Shown here: positions 5,841 through 7,790 of the stretch, piece after piece
How positions within the stretch are numbered: position 1 is the first letter of the stretch
How the letters are laid out: each line of letters starts with the position of its first letter
DNA from: an uncultured Phycisphaerales bacterium
GTDB taxonomy: Bacteria; Planctomycetota; Phycisphaerae; Phycisphaerales; UBA1924
NCBI GenBank assembly: GCA_937891445.1
Contig: CALAFV010000219.1
Location: 1-7,790 of the forward strand
Direction: 5' to 3'
DNA: 7,790 nt
Position numbers and translations under genes: made by a program
The notes under the pieces: generated by a model
Seen by the model: the letters and a program-made list of their open reading frames with translations, nothing else
The model's database searches: none
Told to the model about the DNA's origin: nothing

Positions 5841-5891
5841 ACGACGGATCAGGGACCGGATCGGCCGGTGGGCCGGTCCGGTCCCTGTCGT
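5841..5891 (+). terminator. very stable hairpin after the protease gene, probable terminator
   Basis: AGGGACCGGA (5851-5860) pairs perfectly with TCCGGTCCCT (5877-5886). The stem continues inward with a T-G wobble and CGGCC/GGCCG to a 4-base GGTG loop, about 16 pairs. An outer ACGAC/GTCGT (5841-5845, 5887-5891) adds 5 pairs across a left-side GGATC bulge. It starts 13 bases after the protease stop. Only TCGTT follows, not a full T-run, so termination could be partial or the element could protect mRNA ends. Confidence 0.6.
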
Positions 5892-6020
5892 TCCGGGAGG
5901 CCTCGCGGCGGTCGCGGGCGGGTGGCCGTGAGGGGTCCGTTCCGCCCGCCGCGCCTAGAGTGAGCCGCTGGCCCGCGCCGCCTTTCCGGGACCGCCGCGG
6001 GCCACCCCGGAAGCCGACGA

Positions 6021-7193
6021 ATGCCCCAGACCCCGACCGTTCCCGCGGCCAAGCCGCCTTCGTCCCAGCCCTCCGCCAACGGCCGCACGCCGGCCGGCGC
6101 GGCCGACTCGCCGTCCTCGCGGCTGCCGAACGAGACGCTGATCTCGTGGCTCCGCATGATGCTGCTGATCCGGGAGTTCGAGGTCCGCTGCGCGCAGGCG
6201 TATCAGCAGGCGAAGATCGGCGGGTTCTGCCACCTGTACATCGGGCAGGAGGCGTGCGCGGTGGGGACGCTCGCGGCGACGGTGAAGGACGACCCGGTCA
6301 TCACGGCGTACCGCGACCACGGGCACGCGCTGGCGCGGGGGATGAGCGCGCGGGCGTGCATGGCGGAGATGTTCGGGAAGATCACCGGGTGCGCCAAGGG
6401 CAAGGGCGGGTCGATGCACATGTTCGACCGGCCGAACCAGTTGTACGGCGGGCACGGGATCGTGGGGGCGCAGACGCCGCTGGGGGCGGGGCTGGCGTTC
6501 GCGACCAAGTACAAACGCGAGGTGATGAAGGAGACGGATCAGAAACTGATCTGCCTCTGCTACCTCGGGGACGGGGCGCTGAACCAAGGGGCGCTGCACG
6601 AGGCGATGAACCTCGCGGGGCTGTACTCGCTGCCGGTGATCTACATCGTCGAGAACAACCGCTACTCGATGGGGACGGCGATCGAGCGCGGGACGACGAT
6701 GGCGCACAACCTGCTGGCCAAGAGCGCGGCGTACGGGATCGAGGGGCTGAAGATCGACGAAGACGACGGGATGAACATCCTGCGGCTGTACGACCTGTTC
6801 AAGCCGTTCGCGGACCACTGCCGCGAGACGCAGCGGCCGGGGTTCGTGGACCTCCACACGTACCGGTACCAGGGGCACTCGATGTCCGACCCGCAGAAGT
6901 ACCGGACGAAGGAGGAGGTGGACAAGGTCAAGGAGAAGGACTCGATCGACCTGCTGGCCAAGCACCTGATGGACGGCCCGGACAAGGGCGGTCGCGGGGC
7001 GCTGAGCGAGCAGCAGTTCATCGAGTTGCAGAAGTCCGTCAAGGACGAGGTGCGCGACGCGGTGCAGTTCGCGGAGGAGTCGCCGGCGCCCGATCCGGAG
7101 ACGGAGTTGTACAGCGACGTGTACGTGAACATCCAGCCGAACCTGAGCCCGATCCGGGACTATGTGCACGGGGTGAAGAACCCGCTGCTGTAG
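6021..7193 (+). CDS. pdhA: pyruvate dehydrogenase E1 component, alpha subunit
   Basis: This 390-residue subunit pairs with E1 beta to decarboxylate pyruvate on thiamine diphosphate and transfer the acetyl group to the lipoyl E2. The thiamine diphosphate motif is clear: Gly183-Asp184-Gly185 (GDGALNQG) through the Asn pair 212-213 (VENNRYSMGT). Other landmarks are YRDHGHALARG (from Tyr97), GGHGIVGAQTPLGAG, and YRYQGHSMSDP (281-291), the loop that covers the active site. The loop matches mitochondrial and alphaproteobacterial PdhA very closely; Ser287 aligns with the kinase-regulated Ser264 of human E1 alpha, while the second mitochondrial site is absent. Residues 1-35 are a Pro/Ala/Ser/Thr-rich tail before the conserved domain begins near LPNETLISWLRMMLLIREFE. 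A weak GGAAG at 6009-6013 precedes the ATG. E1 beta follows after 154 bases, probably in one operon. A branched-chain 2-oxoacid E1 is less likely given the strength of the PdhA signatures. Confidence 0.96.
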   Translation: MPQTPTVPAAKPPSSQPSANGRTPAGAADSPSSRLPNETLISWLRMMLLIREFEVRCAQAYQQAKIGGFCHLYIGQEACAVGTLAATVKDDPVITAYRDHGHALARGMSARACMAEMFGKITGCAKGKGGSMHMFDRPNQLYGGHGIVGAQTPLGAGLAFATKYKREVMKETDQKLICLCYLGDGALNQGALHEAMNLAGLYSLPVIYIVENNRYSMGTAIERGTTMAHNLLAKSAAYGIEGLKIDEDDGMNILRLYDLFKPFADHCRETQRPGFVDLHTYRYQGHSMSDPQKYRTKEEVDKVKEKDSIDLLAKHLMDGPDKGGRGALSEQQFIELQKSVKDEVRDAVQFAEESPAPDPETELYSDVYVNIQPNLSPIRDYVHGVKNPLL

Positions 7194-7283
7194 CCGCGGC
7201 CGAGCCGAGGATGGCGTCCCCAGGCCCGCCGGCATGGCCACCGGGACCGGGAAGAGGCTGTGGGTCTACCATCGGAGACCCGG

Positions 7284-7303
7284 CCGGAACCGCGAAGTTC
7301 CGG
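7284..7303 (+). repeat. hairpin between the E1 alpha and E1 beta genes
   Basis: CCGGAAC (7284-7290) and GTTCCGG (7297-7303) form a perfect 7-bp stem with the 6-base loop CGCGAA, followed by GGTTTCCC. The T-run is too short for a confident terminator. It could attenuate transcription or set an mRNA processing point between the two subunit genes. Confidence 0.45.
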
Positions 7304-7347
7304 GGTTTCCCGGCTTATCCGCACGCAAGCGCGACGACGAGCACCCG

Positions 7348-7790
7348 ATGACCACCCTCGCCCCCGACGCCCACCAGATCATCCCGACCGACCGCGAGAT
7401 CACCTTCCGCGAGGCCCTGCGCGAGGCCATGAGCGAGGAGATGCGGCGCGACATCCGCATCTTCCTGATGGGCGAGGAGGTGGCGCAGTACCAGGGGGCG
7501 TACAAGGTCTCGCAGGGGATGCTCGACGAGTTCGGGCCCGAGCGGGTCATCGACGCTCCCATCAGCGAGAACGGGTTCGCCGGGCTGGCGGTCGGGGCCG
7601 CGATGAACGGGCTGCGGCCCATCATCGAGTTCATGTCGTGGTCGTTCTCGCTGGTGGCGGCGGACCAGATCCTCAACAACGTCCCGAAGATGCTCTACAT
7701 GTCCGGCGGCCAGTGGGGGTGCCCGGTGGTCTTCCGCGGCAACAACGGCGCCGGCGGGCAGCTCGGCTCGACGCACTCGTGGACGGTCGA
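7348..7790 (+). CDS. pdhB: pyruvate dehydrogenase E1 component, beta subunit (N-terminal part)
   Basis: The first 147 codons of the E1 beta subunit are visible; the gene continues past the window. The match to PdhB is strong along its length: ITFREALREAMSEEM, LMGEEVAQYQGAYKVSQG (40-57), VIDAPISENGFAGLAVG with the conserved Glu74 that activates the thiamine diphosphate ring, GLRPIIEFMSWSFS, and the FRGNNGAGGQLG segment followed by HS. The protein begins close to the conserved domain, so there is no N-terminal lipoyl domain as found in some alphaproteobacterial PdhB. The ATG at 7348 has no Shine-Dalgarno sequence. The gene follows E1 alpha after a 154-base gap containing a hairpin; equal subunit supply would be expected if they are co-transcribed. 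E2 and possibly E3 may lie downstream. Confidence 0.96.
   Translation, partial: MTTLAPDAHQIIPTDREITFREALREAMSEEMRRDIRIFLMGEEVAQYQGAYKVSQGMLDEFGPERVIDAPISENGFAGLAVGAAMNGLRPIIEFMSWSFSLVAADQILNNVPKMLYMSGGQWGCPVVFRGNNGAGGQLGSTHSWTV

Noticed and set aside
5956..5961. TAGAGT as a -10 box for the E1 alpha gene
   Set aside because: The hexamer at the expected -35 position (GGGTCC) does not match the consensus, so the call would rest on a four-of-six match alone.
5955..7241. Long open frame antisense to the E1 alpha gene
   Set aside because: Composition is Val/Arg/His/Leu-rich with no motifs, while the sense strand matches PdhA over its whole length.

Overview
The window is high-GC bacterial chromosomal DNA, probably from a planctomycete, possibly a Phycisphaerae-like lineage. 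The clues are a small membrane protein ending in a CxxC...CPxCG zinc ribbon (a common planctomycete design), an S41 protease with a long helical N-terminal region, a mitochondrial-type two-subunit pyruvate dehydrogenase E1, and several start codons with no Shine-Dalgarno sequence. This is an inference from gene style; no taxonomic marker such as rRNA is present.

Layout. Positions 1-85 hold the first 28 codons of an unrecognised minus-strand gene with a good sigma70-like promoter (97-125) that leaves almost no leader. Positions 126-544 have no confident gene, only a coding-like fragment split over two frames. A two-helix membrane protein with a C-terminal zinc ribbon lies at 545-898 on the minus strand. 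Positions 899-1303 are non-coding but rich in inverted repeats and carry a 21-base imperfect direct repeat. A minus-strand tRNA-Arg(CCG) follows (1355-1428), with its own promoter (1468-1496) and a UUCG-loop intrinsic terminator (1304-1338). A major facilitator superfamily transporter runs from 1563 to 2870. Its stop codon sits in the first unit of a nine-copy heptamer repeat (2862-2924). The 2925-3544 gap holds a possible decayed minus-strand gene or a small plus-strand ORF, a strong bulged hairpin, and a leader hairpin.

The second half is all plus strand. An exported PDZ-containing S41 C-terminal processing protease (3545-5827) has a real Shine-Dalgarno sequence and a signal peptide. It is closed by a very stable hairpin (5841-5891). 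Pyruvate dehydrogenase E1 alpha (6021-7193) and the start of E1 beta (7348 to the window end) follow. Together the E1 subunits form the alpha2-beta2 thiamine-diphosphate enzyme that decarboxylates pyruvate and passes the acetyl group to a lipoyl E2, which may lie downstream.

The coding content is mostly housekeeping. I found no convincing new multi-gene system. The most unusual items are the heptamer repeat at the transporter stop codon, the dyad-rich 949-1217 segment, and a five-residue-longer spacing between the catalytic Ser and Lys of the protease.
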